Counted from the first letter of the stretch, positions 31,820 through 42,304 are shown. The stretch is 64,000 nucleotides of DNA from Evernia prunastri (GCA_003184365.1 NKYR01000042.1:62001-126000); one strand, 5' to 3'. The notes: generated by a model not told the origin, from the sequence alone. Numbers and translations: made by a program.

Positions 31820-34213
31820 CCTTCTTCTATGGCTATCGGAGGTGTCGGAGCCAAATATGTAACAGCTCTGTACGCCTTAATACATAATGTCAAACCATTG
31901 AGAACCCCAAAGATCCCTACGAGGACAATGCAACTACATTTTAAATCGCAACACATCTTGCCCCAGTCGGACCTGCATCTTTTGCTGTGCTTCGTACGCT
32001 GGTCCTTGTATAGGTCTAGTACCCCTTGTACCGGAGGTCTCAAGGCCGGGAGAAAAGTACTGTCCAAGGCTTCGGGCCCGAAACCGAGCGCAAGAAGGCT
32101 GGGTTTCACTTCCACTCGAGCAGCCTTTCCGTGATATTCTCTCCTTTAATTGATTGCTGCGTCAATTTGGTACTCACAAAAGTTTGTCAAAGTAGCAAGG
32201 AAGGAGCCTCTACCTTGGGAGCTCAGGTGAGGGTTTGGCCGTGCTCAAATGCGTCACTCGACGCCAGATGACTAGAGCATGTTTAGTATGCGCATAAGGT
32301 GTGGGTAAAAGCTTCCCTAACCGAGGCGCGGCACTCGAGTGGGGGTCTGTGAGTCTGTCAGCAATGTAGCTATGCTGACTAGATGGGACTGTTGCAGGAG
32401 CAGGAAGAGTTTTGATAAATTCCTGCCGGGTGGACAGATTACGCTAAACCTGTTCTGGCGTAGCTGGATCTTCACTCGGCAAACCTTTCCCGCGATCAAA
32501 CAGCTTCTCGCATCTAAGTAAAGTGGTTATTCAATGGCCCCATTGGCATTGTATGGATGATACACCAATGGATACTCGACCCAAACGCTCCAGTAGCAGT
32601 GGATTATTACCTACTACGACGACTTAGTGCGCCCTTCGACCTGACGATCCTTACTCCGCACCGGGTCACTTACCCCACTTTTTCACGTGTTGCCTTGCCA
32701 GAACTAAGGTAGCGATTTGGTTGTATCACGATTCTCACACCACCATAACGTCCCACAATCAAACTACCAACCGCTTCTCTCTCCCATGAGATTAGATCAT
32801 GTGGCTCACGCTCCTCACAATGGGATCTGCCATTAAAGAGATCCCAAAGATGGAGACCGCGCAATCTACCCTTGCACCGAAAGGCAAAGCCTCTTGAATG
32901 TGTGTGGATGTCTGTGCTCTTCTGGCTTGCTGTCAACCTAGCTTTAAACCCTGTTATTCCTGACTAGGCATGCTGCATCGTCATCTGCCACCTACGGGTC
33001 CCAACGGACACGAAGACGTTGCACTTGCCTTAGCGGATCGGCCCAGCGTAATGGCTACCGGAGTGTGTTATGCATATGGCATCTGGAAAACAAATTGGAT
33101 GGTCTTGTCATGTTGGCTGTCACCGCCGAAATGTGGGGAAAGCTAGCGAGCGTCTTCTGCAGGCACATCATCCGTCTCTTTCAAACACCATGCTACCGCT
33201 GACACACCGCCTCACGCCTCACCCTTTCAGGCAGGTAGATGCCACAGCATATCGACATCTTGTGCAGGAGAACAATATATGCGCGAGTCAAAGAAAGAAT
33301 TTTACACTTGTCATGGTTCGGTAACGCCAACAGAAATCTATGAAAGCATGTCAAAGCCCTGTGCTGCATGCCGACAATCCTGGGCTACCATCAGGGCCCT
33401 CCCAACACCAGCTTTGAATGGTGGCGTCCACAACAATGTCTGCTTACAGCTCTCGATGGTCATTTCTGAGGGTGTTCTAAGGCTCATTTTATGGTTTTGT
33501 GAAGGTTGTGCTCGGCGTTAACGCCCAAAGGCCTAGCCCCCATAAGACCTCCAGCATTGTGGCTCGGACTGGCAGCTGCTAACACCCCTGTTGCGTTCAC
33601 TCAGGGTCATGCGAATATCCAAATCATCATCGCCAGCTTTGCGATCTACCTAAGCCGAAAGGTAGCCCTGGTCCGGAGCTAAAACATCCTCAAGGTTGCT
33701 TCATCCAGGCTTCACTTTGTCACTCGCGCTTTGCACTATGCGTCGCAAGTTGATCCCACTGCTCTGACATACCTTGAGCTATGTGATCAGTTGGCCCACA
33801 AGCACAGAATGTATTGCCGCCAGAGGCCATTACATAAAATGTCGTGTCAAGGAGGGCAGATGGTCAGAGCTTCTCTTCGACTCATACATATAATCCTCGC
33901 GACTCCCCGACTTGGTGATATGATTCCATCACGCAACACCACTAAGATAAGACCGGCACACAAATTACCTTGACCGAGTCTCAGTGCCATTGCGTGGCGC
34001 AATTGCATGACTTCCTCCTCTTTTACGCTCGGGCTCTTGATTGACCGGCATTCGCGAACACAGCAAGACGGATGACCGAGTATTTCCAGTCCACTGAACC
34101 TCAGTAGCTCTTCCGTACATCAGTCACCAATTCTGTCTCCAAGATCAAATTAGTCGCCACCTGCAACACTTCTCAACTGCAGTCAAACACCCTTTTCTGA
34201 TAGACACGGCGCC
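31820..34213. other. Intergenic region, no convincing gene
   Basis: About 2.4 kb with only short frames lacking motifs (for example 31829..32134, 33279..33521, 33731..33973). The right end is the likely promoter and leader of the GH16 gene. Confidence 0.35.
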
Positions 34214-35576
34214 ATGTACTGCTCCATCTTCTTACTTCAAGCAATCTTGGCGGAGCTCTGTAGTGCTGGTTACGTTCTGGAAACGAGCTACACGGCGGCA
34301 AATTGGTTTGATCAATTCAGCTTCTTCACGGTACGTACCTTATCTTCCTTCTATACCCATACCAGTCAGCTAGACTCACCCCATGTCTCAGTCGGGCGAC
34401 CCTACTGCTGGCTATGTGAACTACGTCGATCAAACCACAGCAACCAATAATGGCTACATCAACACCGACAATGGGCTTGTCTACATGGGTGTCGATGACA
34501 CCAATGTTGCTACTGGAAGCGGCCGAGACAGTGTGCGCATCACGAGCAATGCAGCCTACAATTATGGATTGTTTGCTCTCGATGTGTCCCACATGCCTGG
34601 GGGAATTTGCGGCACCTGGCAGGCTCCTCTTCAGGTCTTCATTCTTTTCGAAATCGGAGCATTGGCTGATATATCTCATCACAGGCCGGCATTTTGGATG
34701 GTCGGACCCAATTGGCCCAATGATGGCGAAATCGACATCATCGAAGGCGTCAACGACAATGCGAACAACGCTATGACCTTGCACACCTCGGACGGCTGCT
34801 CGATCACAGATAATGGCGCCTTCACCGGCACTTTGACCACCTCGAACTGCTACGTCTACGCGCCCGGCCAAGCAGACAACGCCGGCTGCGACATTCAGAA
34901 CCAGAACACACAATCTTACGGTGACAATTTCAACTCAAACGGAGGTGGTGTCATTGCCATGGAGTGGACCAGTAGCGATATCAATATCTGGTTCTTCCCT
35001 CGTGGCACAACTCCCTCAGACCTCGAAGCAGGCATACCTGATCCAGCGTCTTGGAAAGAGCCGGTCGCGCAGTATCAGGGGGATTGCAATATCCCGAGTC
35101 ACTTTGTGGACATGCAGATCGTGAGTTCCCTTCTTCAGCCCTAGCATTGCAGTTGACATTCGCTTCCATTTCTCCCATATCACCCTGAGTCTGCAACTAC
35201 AACCACCGAGAAACAAGCTAATACCGCATCCTAGGTCTTCAACACAGACTTCTGCGGCGACTGGGCCGGAGCTGTTTGGGGCACTAGCTCCCACTGTTCC
35301 TCCCTCGCCGACAGCTGCAATGATTACGTGCAGAACAACCCGTCTGCATTCGCAAGTGCTTATTGGTTGATCAACAGTCTGAATGTCTATCAGTCCGATG
35401 GTGACGTTGCGGCTGTAAGTAAAGTGACAGTCAGTCCAGCTGAGCATCAGAAGAATGAGACAGCGCCACTGTTGAGCACCCCGCTTGCTATGGGTGGTGG
35501 TTCGCTCAACCCGCCTGGAAGAGAAGGGATGAGAAAGGGGAGGAGCATGATGGGTGGGAACAGGATCAAGTTGTGA
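34214..35576 (+). CDS. Secreted GH16 endo-1,3(4)-beta-glucanase-like enzyme
   Basis: Extracellular glycoside hydrolase acting on beta-1,3/1,4-glucans of cell walls. Exons 34214..34330, 34392..34618, 34685..35120 and 35235..35576 give 373 residues. A signal peptide is visible (YCSIFLLQAILAELCSA). Family blocks follow: TSYTAANWFDQFSFFT, YVNYVDQTTATNNGYI, MPGGICGTWPAFWMVGPNWP, then the catalytic GEIDIIEG with the ExDxxE arrangement, GCDIQNQNTQSYGDNFN, VFNTDFCGDWAGAVW and CNDYVQNNPSAF. To keep GTWPAFW intact the second intron must begin with GC (34619..34684, GC...AG) rather than GT. The C-terminus past GDVAA is basic and low complexity. A GTAAGT at 35415 could be a further donor, so the last 50 residues are uncertain. 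The piggyBac-like element starts 62 bp downstream. Confidence 0.85.
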
Positions 35577-35634
35577 AAATGTACTAAGTCAGTGAGTGAC
35601 TGAGTGAACACAATTGTTTCGTGTACATGTTTAC

Positions 35635-35638
35635 ATAC
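35635..35638. repeat. Possible 4-bp target-site duplication, left copy (ATAC)
   Basis: ATAC directly precedes the CCC of the left terminal inverted repeat, and the same ATAC directly follows the right terminus at 38774..38777. The length (4 bp) fits piggyBac-type insertion, but the sequence is not the usual TTAA, so chance identity (about 1 in 256) must be kept in mind. Confidence 0.5.
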
Positions 35639-35752
35639 CCCATCGTCTGGCAGGGTGCACAAATCAGGGGCTTAACCCTAGAGCCGCGCAACCACCAAAA
35701 TAACGCGTCCACCAGGCTCCTACCATGAGCCAAATAGCCATAAAACAATACC

Positions 35753-36346
35753 ATGCCTCGTAATAAGGTGTTAAATGATCTGGATCATGTGAAGAAGGAT
35801 CCAAAGTCCACAAAGACTCCAAAAGGACGTCCTCCTAAGCCATGGCCACTACCTAAATACACTCCATTAAAAATTACCAAGCCCTACACGTGTGGTCAGG
35901 GTCAGCTACCAAATACCATTGCTCCAGACGATCCTTATGCAATCTTCAGCCTATGCTATGATGAAGATTCTTTAAAAACCCTTGTACAACATACGAAAGA
36001 GTATGCTTTTCTGTACCCTAAGCCTGAAAAACCTGAGACGCGCATTTGGTTTTCTACCACAGTCAAAGAGATCCGAGCCTATTTGGGAGTGTCTATTTGG
36101 ATGGGCCTTCATGTGGAATCAAGCATTCCTGATTTCTGGAACATTGGTCCTCTGAAAGGGCCCGTTCATGAGCATATTAGTCTGAAAAGATGGCAACAAA
36201 TAGACAGGTTCTTTCATGTATCCAAGTCACTGTCCTCAGGCCAGAAAGAGATTACATTTGAGAAACTCGAATCACTCAGTGACACGCTTCGTCAGGCCTT
36301 CAAGAAGTACTGGAAAACAGGCACACATCTAGCTGTAGATGAGACA
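35753..36346 (+). pseudogene. piggyBac-like transposase, N-terminal part (contig end A)
   Basis: Open from the ATG at 35753 (MPRNKVLNDLDHVKK) to the N base: a basic N-terminus, then YLGVSIWMGLHVESSIPDFW, LKRWQQIDRFFHVSK and HLAVDET with the first catalytic Asp. This copy has no stop in its 198 codons, unlike the copy that follows. It is cut by the assembly gap, not by a stop codon. Confidence 0.8.
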
Positions 36347-36347
36347 N
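36347..36347. other. Single-N assembly join 1
   Basis: An N interrupts the sequence where the first transposase copy stops mid-codon and a second copy of the left terminus begins. The base before it and the base after it belong to different positions of the same element, so it marks a contig junction rather than a miscalled base. Confidence 0.95.
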
Positions 36348-36463
36348 ACCCCATCGTCTGGCAGGGTGCACAAATCAGGGGCTTAACCCTAGAGCCGCGC
36401 AACCACCAAAATAACGCGTCCACCAGGCTCCTACCATGAGCCAAATAGCCATAAAACAATACC

Positions 36464-37903
36464 ATGCCTCGTAATAAGGTGTCAAATGATCTGGATCATG
36501 TGAAGAAGGATCCAAAGTCCACAAAGACTCCAAAAGGACGTCCTCCTAAGCCATGGCCACTACCTAAATACACTCCATTACAAATCACCAAGCCCTACAC
36601 GTGTGGTCAGGGTCAGCTACCAAATACCATTGCTCCAGACGATCCTTATGCAATCTTCAGCCTATTCTATGATGAAGATTCTTTGAAAACCCTTGTACAA
36701 CATACGAATGAGTATGCTTTTCTTTACCCTGGGCCTGAAAAACCTGAGACGCGCACTTGATTTTCTACCACAGTCAAAGAGATCCGAGCCTATTTGGGAG
36801 TGTCTATTTGGATGGGCCTTCATGTGGAATCAAGCATTCCTGATTTCTGGAACATTGATCCTCTGAAAGGGCCCGTCCATGAGCAGGTTCTAAGCATATT
36901 AGTCTGAAAAGATGGCAACAAATAGACAGGTTCTTTCATGTATCCAAGTCACTGTCCTCAGGCCAGAAAGAGATTACATTTGAGAAACTCGAATCACTCA
37001 GTGACACGCTTCGTCAGGCCTTCAAGAAGTACTGGAAAACAGCCACACATCTAGCTGTAGATGAGACAATTCAACGATTCAATCATTTCAAGGGCCAAAG
37101 AAAGGACGAAGGACCTTACGATCTCGATGATTTCTGGACAGACGACTTGGGATTCAATAGAACACAGGCTGTAGTTCTAGACTTGTTAACTCAAGAGGGT
37201 ATTGTCAAGGATTATTCTCATATTGTATGGCTTGACAATCTATTCTCGTCAGCTAGATTGTTCTCACAGCTTGATATTGAAGGATTCGGAGCAGCTGAAA
37301 GTGTGCGTATTACAACAACTAGACGAGAGGATTTGGAGGCTAAAGAAGGTATCAAGGCATAACGAGAGCATAAAGAGCTCAATCGAGGGCTAGATTCCAG
37401 ACTTTCGGAGCTTAGAATCAAGTGGAATGCAGCTTTGGACTGGGGTAAGCTCTATGGAAGTCTATCAGAGGATGAGAAGGTCTTGGAATTTGGCTGGAAA
37501 GACCAAAATGTGGTGTTGTTCATGATCACTGTCTCGAATGGTAGGAAAACAATTAATCGTCTCCGCCGTCGTCCAGCAAAAACAGCCACAAATGCACGTA
37601 CTTCTCGTGCCATGTTTGAAGAACAGACCCGAAAAGAGCTGTCTATCCCCGAGTTCATTGATATGTATAATTATTATATGAATGGGGTAGATAATGCTGA
37701 TCAATTGCGATGTTATTACACCACACAACGAGTACATTACAAAAGTTGAAAGCCTCTATGGCATTTTTTCTTGGACACCGCCATCGTCAATGTCTATAAG
37801 ATACATCGTTGTACGCCTGGAACTCATTACAGTCAGCGAGAATTCCGTGTGAGACTTGCATGTCAATTATTCGAGCATTCTGAGCGACTTACTGGAAGAT
37901 GTC
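36464..37903 (+). pseudogene. piggyBac-like transposase, damaged middle copy (contig B)
   Basis: Begins MPRNKVSNDLDHVKK like contig A but carries several lesions. TGG is changed to TGA just after ETRT (36758..36760). An 11-bp insertion follows GPVHEQ-equivalent sequence near 36885. After HLAVDET the text jumps from IQRFNHFKGQ to RKDEGPYDLDDFW, suggesting loss of roughly 100 codons between the first and second catalytic Asp. TAA replaces an expected Gln codon after EGIKA (37360..37362). TGA replaces Trp in KS-KPLWHFF (37747..37749). The second and third Asp motifs (VWLDNLFS, GVDNADQL) remain. The copy cannot make an intact transposase. Confidence 0.85.
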
Positions 37904-37904
37904 N
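37904..37904. other. Single-N assembly join 2
   Basis: After this N the sequence returns to a position 493 bp earlier in the element: 37905..38397 repeats 37411..37903 with a handful of transitions. It marks a second unmerged contig overlap. Confidence 0.95.
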
Positions 37905-38720
37905 CTTAGAATCAAGTGGAATGCAGCTTTGGACTGGGGTAAGCTCTATGGAAGTCTATCAGAGGATGAGAAGGTCTTGGAATTTGGCTGGAAAGACCAA
38001 AATGTGGTGTTGTTCATGATCACTGTCTCGAATGGTAGGAAAACAATTAATCGTCTCCGCCGTCGTCCAGCAAAAACAGCCACAAATGCACGTACTTCTC
38101 GTGCCATGTTTGAAGAACAGGCCCGAAAAGAGCTGCCTATCCCCGAGTTCATTGATATGTATAATTATTATATGAATGGGGTAGATAATGCTGATCAATT
38201 GCGATGTTATTACACCACACAACGAGTACATTACAAAAGTTGAAAGCCTCTATGGCATTTTTTCTTGGACACCGCCATCGTCAATGTCTATAAGATACAT
38301 CGTTGTACGCCTGGAACTTATTACAGTCAGCGAGAATTCCGTGTGAGACTTGCGTGTCAATTATTCGAGCATTCTGAGCGACTTACTGGAAGATGTCCCA
38401 ATATCAAAAAATCTCTGTCAGTACGAGTACATCCAGCAGCTGGCCGTGACCATGGCCTACTAGAACGTATGGAGGGCAACATCAAAACATGCGTCTCATG
38501 CTTATATGCTGGGAGAAAGGTGGTAGAGTCATTGAAGTCTCAGCCCAGAAAGCCATTGTTGGAATTGTCACAAAACACCGTCAGACCACGAGATTTAGAC
38601 AAAAGAAAACGGCGACAGCGAGCCTCAAGGAGTTATCATGGATGTAAACTATGTGATATTCATATATGTAATCATATTGCGTGTTGGAAGGAGCATATAG
38701 CTGCTATTCCATGTACATAG
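37905..38720 (+). pseudogene. piggyBac-like transposase, C-terminal part (contig C)
   Basis: Starts mid-frame (RIKWNAALDWGKLYGSL) and carries the third Asp motif (GVDNADQLR). It then has the same TGA-for-Trp stop as the middle copy (38241..38243) and continues to the end: IVNVYKIHRCTPGT, a basic RDLDKRKRRQRASRSYHG and the terminal zinc-finger-like CKLCDIHICNHIACWKEH. The stop is 38718..38720. The shared nonsense codon shows that the contig B and C copies descend from an already inactive element or are the same copy. Confidence 0.8.
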
Positions 38721-39713
38721 ATTTATGGTGGGGGATGCCAAGCATTTGTGCACCCCAGGCGCCAGACGACGGGATACTAATGCTAGTGGCAGTTCGAGAT
38801 CCACGAGCCACGGCGCATTTGTAGGATCATTTTCACCATCCATGATAGCGGCATTGATCATGAGCGATTGCTGCCCATGAATTAGCGAAGGTTTGACCGG
38901 CTCGGGGTATGCGTTGACGATATTCGCCTGTGGTCGACGTGTTTCTTGGTTCTTGGTTGATGAGCCTGATACTTCGCCCTCTCGAGACTCCCAGTCGATC
39001 TTTTGTGCGCCATTGCTTTCGTGAATGTGCCCGAAACAGTGCATGCGTGGTCTCGCTCTGCCCAAAGCTTGAAGCAAATTCGTGCATCCGACGCTTCCTC
39101 CCGGACAGTCATCGAATATGCCCTTCGGCGGCCCATGAGTCATAACGACATCAACATGGGGGAATGATGGGATAGGATGCTTGGCGATCGATTTGACCCC
39201 GTCGACTACCTGGTGCGGTTCATTGTATATATCGTCAGAGCGTTCGTATGCAAAAGCCATGTCACAAAAGGCGGGCGAGTAGGGAGAGGCGTAGATCCTG
39301 AGCAAAGCTCCATTTTGTAACTTAAAGGTGTACATCCCCTCCTCCAGGTATGTAACCCCAGCTTCGGCAGCTGGACGTCCCGTGACGGCCTCGATCGCGC
39401 GAATGTGATCTTCCGGCCTATCGTCTTCGTCTAGATGGGTATTCCAGTAGGGCTTGTCAAGGTCTAGATCATGGTTTCCAGCTATGACAAGTTTCAGCTC
39501 GGCATCGACCGCGCCCAGCATCTTCACGGCCTTCTTGTAGGAGGATGAGCCACCATAGTTTGTGAGGTCGCCACAGTGGAGCAAGACATCGACTTTGGGT
39601 ACAGGTAGACGGAAGGGTCGAGAAGTTGCGGTGTTATCTTCGAAATCGAAATTGTGCGTATCCGAAATGATGAGGAACCGCGTCGGCACTGTATTTGAGG
39701 TCGACCCAGACAT
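38649..39713 (-). CDS. Calcineurin-like metallophosphoesterase, 3' end replaced by transposon sequence
   Basis: Binuclear-metal phosphoesterase of the MPPED/YfcE-like class; the substrate is not known. From MSGSTSN (ATG 39713..39711) the motifs run in order: ISDTHN (D-x-H), LLHCGDLTNYG (GD), LVIAGNHDLDL (GNHD), VVMTHGPPKG (H) and HCFGHIHES (GHxH). All metal ligands are present within the first 240 residues. After LVDLELPLA (about residue 311) the frame crosses the insertion point at 38773/38774. It continues 41 codons inside the transposon to a stop at 38649..38651, reading RRLAPGVHKC from the terminal repeat. An upstream in-frame ATG (39758) would add a hydrophobic MRSLSVLLISF; I prefer 39713, as the family usually starts just before the first motif. 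The catalytic core looks intact, so the protein may still work. Confidence 0.85.
   Translation of the reverse strand: MSGSTSNTVPTRFLIISDTHNFDFEDNTATSRPFRLPVPKVDVLLHCGDLTNYGGSSSYKKAVKMLGAVDAELKLVIAGNHDLDLDKPYWNTHLDEDDRPEDHIRAIEAVTGRPAAEAGVTYLEEGMYTFKLQNGALLRIYASPYSPAFCDMAFAYERSDDIYNEPHQVVDGVKSIAKHPIPSFPHVDVVMTHGPPKGIFDDCPGGSVGCTNLLQALGRARPRMHCFGHIHESNGAQKIDWESREGEVSGSSTKNQETRRPQANIVNAYPEPVKPSLIHGQQSLMINAAIMDGENDPTNAPWLVDLELPLALVSRRLAPGVHKCLASPTINLCTWNSSYMLLPTRNMITYMNIT
38774..38777. repeat. Possible 4-bp target-site duplication, right copy (ATAC)
   Basis: ATAC immediately follows the GGG end of the right terminal inverted repeat and matches the four bases before the left terminus. If real, it shows that the left and right contigs flank one insertion event. 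Confidence 0.5.
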
Positions 39714-40751
39714 GACTCGCAATGTAAAGGAGATGAGGAGGACGCTCAGTGATCTCACAAATTTCAGTAGGACGCGTTAATCGATAACATCCTATGGGGA
39801 GGTTGACCAGAGTGTTAAGTACTCGAGATGCTAAGCGTTACGGGCCAAGAAAATGTCTCGAGGCAATTTTGAGGGCCTTTGAGATCGAGACAGTACCTGG
39901 AGCCTCAGAGTTCGCCACGCCGACTGACGTTCGCCGCTTATCACCGCACGTATGTTCCAATGGAGTGAATTCGTCGCCCGCCTAACGGAGGACGTATCGG
40001 TCAAGGCAATGCTTTTTCAGGACGATGCTATGGCCAAGTATGTATCAATGTAGCCGCACTTTTCCCACTAGTCGTGTCCCATATCCAAGCCGCACTGTTT
40101 CTGACTTGGCACCCAACGATGATCCTGCTGATTTCTGGAACTGGTTATGGTGCACCTGTGACCAGTCCTTTCTCTTCCAAGCCCTTCCAGCGTTTGAGGT
40201 ATACGATCCCGCTTCTTCAGTGCCAACGTGCCACCTTCTGCCCTTTTTACACGCAGCCCTTTATCATCGCCTTCCTATATCTTTTGTCCTTTTACGAATG
40301 CTGGGAAGGCGCAGCCAGTTCCGACTCGTCAAAGTGGCACAGGAAAGGCTCGCATGTTATCGCAGATAGGTACGGGCCTTTCGGTCTCTCGGCAGCGGAA
40401 GGATACGGAAATTTGAGAGCCAGAAGGAGCAGCTTCAGGACCAAGTAGCTATCCTTCGAAGCCACTGTTGTGCATAGACGTTCGTTATCGTCAGGCCCGA
40501 GGGGTTCTCTGGAAAATGTGCGGCATCAGTGGAGGGTAGATGCCAAGGCTCTGGCTTACATAATCAAAGTCGGTATGAGTATTGAAAAAGTAGCTCATAA
40601 ATTTTGTACAATCTGCCTGTACTGTGTAGACTGTCTCTAACAATAGGTCTTCCCACATTTACAGGGGCACAAGGTATCTTGATGCCGTACAGTGGTACTC
40701 TCTATATGATCGTTCTCCACAACGCTGGACGTATATACAGTCTTTGAGCAT
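39714..40751. other. Intergenic region, no convincing gene
   Basis: About 1 kb upstream of the metallophosphoesterase and downstream of the next minus-strand gene. Two overlapping plus-strand frames (40025..40369, 40074..40448) have no recognisable motif. The part next to 39714 should hold the phosphoesterase promoter. Confidence 0.35.
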
Positions 40752-41396
40752 TCACAATAACGCGACCGCACCCTCATACTCCTCATAGGACCCAATACCT
40801 GGTGATCCAACAGTCACACCGACCATCCCTCTGTTCATACCAACATGCGCATACCCACCGGCGTTATGGGCCTCCGTCCCAATGATACATTCATCCGCAA
40901 TCAAAGAGGCAACATGTGCGACGAGGATGATAGGCATTTCGGCCGTTAACAGCGGCTGAAGATTGAAAAACGCGATCGCCGCCTGACCTCCCAGCCATCT
41001 GAAGCTCGTGTCGGGCGTCGGTCCTATTTCGAAACTGAGCGGTATCATGGCGTCGTCTCTGATGAGGATCTGTTGAACGGCCTCGTAGTAGTCGGCTATG
41101 GTGATGGGTACCGGCGTGGCGTGGCATCTGATCGCGAATGCGGAGGCGTTGAGGGGTGAGGAAGTGTTGCCCACGAGCCCGAGGGTTGTGGTGTCGCTTG
41201 GAGCGGTCAGAGCGTCTTTCTCCAGAGGTTTGGCTGAGAATCCAGACGACTGCTTTGGGAACGGGGCAGCGTGTATCGTGCAAGCGATGTGGAAGAGGAA
41301 CACGAGGGAGGAGCCAAGTACAATCATAATGGAGATTGCCTGTAAAGATGGTGCCAAACGGGGGAAGTATGGAATGATGGCGCGTGCAAACGACAA
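40752..41396 (-). CDS. Hypothetical small secreted or membrane-anchored protein
   Basis: Uninterrupted frame of 214 residues with no family I can name. The N-terminus contains one strong hydrophobic helix (ISIMIVLGSSLVFLFHIACTIHA, about residues 21 to 43), followed by APFPKQ, which could be a signal peptide or a type II anchor. The rest has ordinary composition: IRCHATPVPITIADYYEAVQQIL, PLSFEIGPTPDTSFRWLGGQ, and a glycine-rich end GGYAHVGMNRGMVGVTVGSPG. The only cysteines outside the helix are in IRCHA and DECII, so one disulfide is possible. The stop is TAA/TAG-type at 40752. Absence of introns and coherent composition favour a real gene. Confidence 0.65.
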   Translation of the reverse strand: MSFARAIIPYFPRLAPSLQAISIMIVLGSSLVFLFHIACTIHAAPFPKQSSGFSAKPLEKDALTAPSDTTTLGLVGNTSSPLNASAFAIRCHATPVPITIADYYEAVQQILIRDDAMIPLSFEIGPTPDTSFRWLGGQAAIAFFNLQPLLTAEMPIILVAHVASLIADECIIGTEAHNAGGYAHVGMNRGMVGVTVGSPGIGSYEEYEGAVALL

Positions 41397-42304
41397 CGAA
41401 AGTCCCGCAGTGCTTTGAGCTTATTGCCGGAATCGCAAGTTTGCATTCGCGCTTCGATATTGTTATACCGCCAATACCGCCGACGCGCTAGTGCCGCAAA
41501 TCGTGTTGGTAGCCTTATCGAGCAATGCTATCCTTGTGGTTGTTTCTCTGGAAAATGTGAGGGCGGAATTTGCTTTGGCTGACACAGAATGGTCTGGCTT
41601 TTTAAGAGCCATACAGTCTCGAGTAGCTCGCAACGAAAATTCAATCCGTCGAGATCTCCAAGGTTGCCAATGTCTCTTAGGCGCACAATGCCCAGGTCAT
41701 CACCCACGGCTCCCGAACTTGTGACCTCACTTTTGATAGCGAGAAACATAGGATCAAGACAGTCCAGTCCGTTGCAGGCATTTAGTACTGGCGGTGCCGA
41801 CGGTGCCAGCCATATCAGTAGGGCTGTGGGGCAGTGAGGCCGCCAAAATGATGCTTGTTCATACTCAGACGAGCAACACAAGCACTCATGTATCACTTGT
41901 TGGCTCTGCGTGAACCGGAACACAAGATCTGACTCTCGTCAAAAATAATCCAGTATCCATAAGAGTCATGCACTCGCGTTGCGCAGAGCACAAGACAGCG
42001 ATTTCCTTGCGCGGATCATCACAGTGACGAGAATTGCGTGAAAAGAACACCCTCATTGCTGAGCCGTGGCATTTCGTTGATGCTCCATATGTTCCCAGCC
42101 AGCATTCCGACTCCCTCTATCTGCAAGGCGACGCTTGCTATAGTGAACGTACAAGTTCATTGTTCGTGCGCACACTCTCGACGCTGTGAATCCCACCTTG
42201 CTGGAAATTTACCGAAACTCAAACCCCGTCTTGATTATGCCAGTCATCAATTAGCTACTTCCGTCCGACATTCTCTTCATCACAGGCTGTGAGGATGACA
42301 GCCA
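41397..42304. other. Intergenic region, no convincing gene
   Basis: About 900 bp. Overlapping frames on opposite strands at 41528..41923 and 41589..41837 have no motifs. It should contain the promoter of the gene to its left and the 3' end of the RF-1-domain gene to its right. Confidence 0.35.

Larger units (their letters stand above)
35639..38773 (+). mobile_element. piggyBac-like DNA transposon, scaffolded from overlapping copies
   Basis: Termini are imperfect inverted repeats: left CCCATCGTCTGGC then GGGTGCACAAAT, right (reverse complement) CCCGTCGTCTGGC then GGGGTGCACAAAT. Two single N bases (36347 and 37904) split it into three contigs. The left contig end (35639..36346) is repeated at 36350..37068 with an extra 11 bp. 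The middle contig end (37411..37903) is repeated at 37905..38397 with equal length. Merging the overlaps leaves about 1.9 kb. The encoded protein is a DDE_Tnp_1_7 (piggyBac) transposase with the three acidic residues in LAVDET, VWLDNLFS and GVDNADQL, and a C-terminal Cys/His finger (CVSCLYAG, CKLCDIHICNHIACWKEH). The element lies between the GH16 gene and the last codons of a metallophosphoesterase. Confidence 0.85.

Noticed and set aside
35639..38773. Two or three independent nested transposon insertions instead of one
   Set aside because: Both repeats meet at N bases with exactly matching overlap lengths, and the outer termini share a 4-bp flank, so unmerged contig ends explain it more simply.
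40025..40448. Two overlapping plus-strand frames of 114 and 124 codons
   Set aside because: No motif, no codon coherence, and the two frames compete for the same bases. They look like chance openings in an intergenic region.
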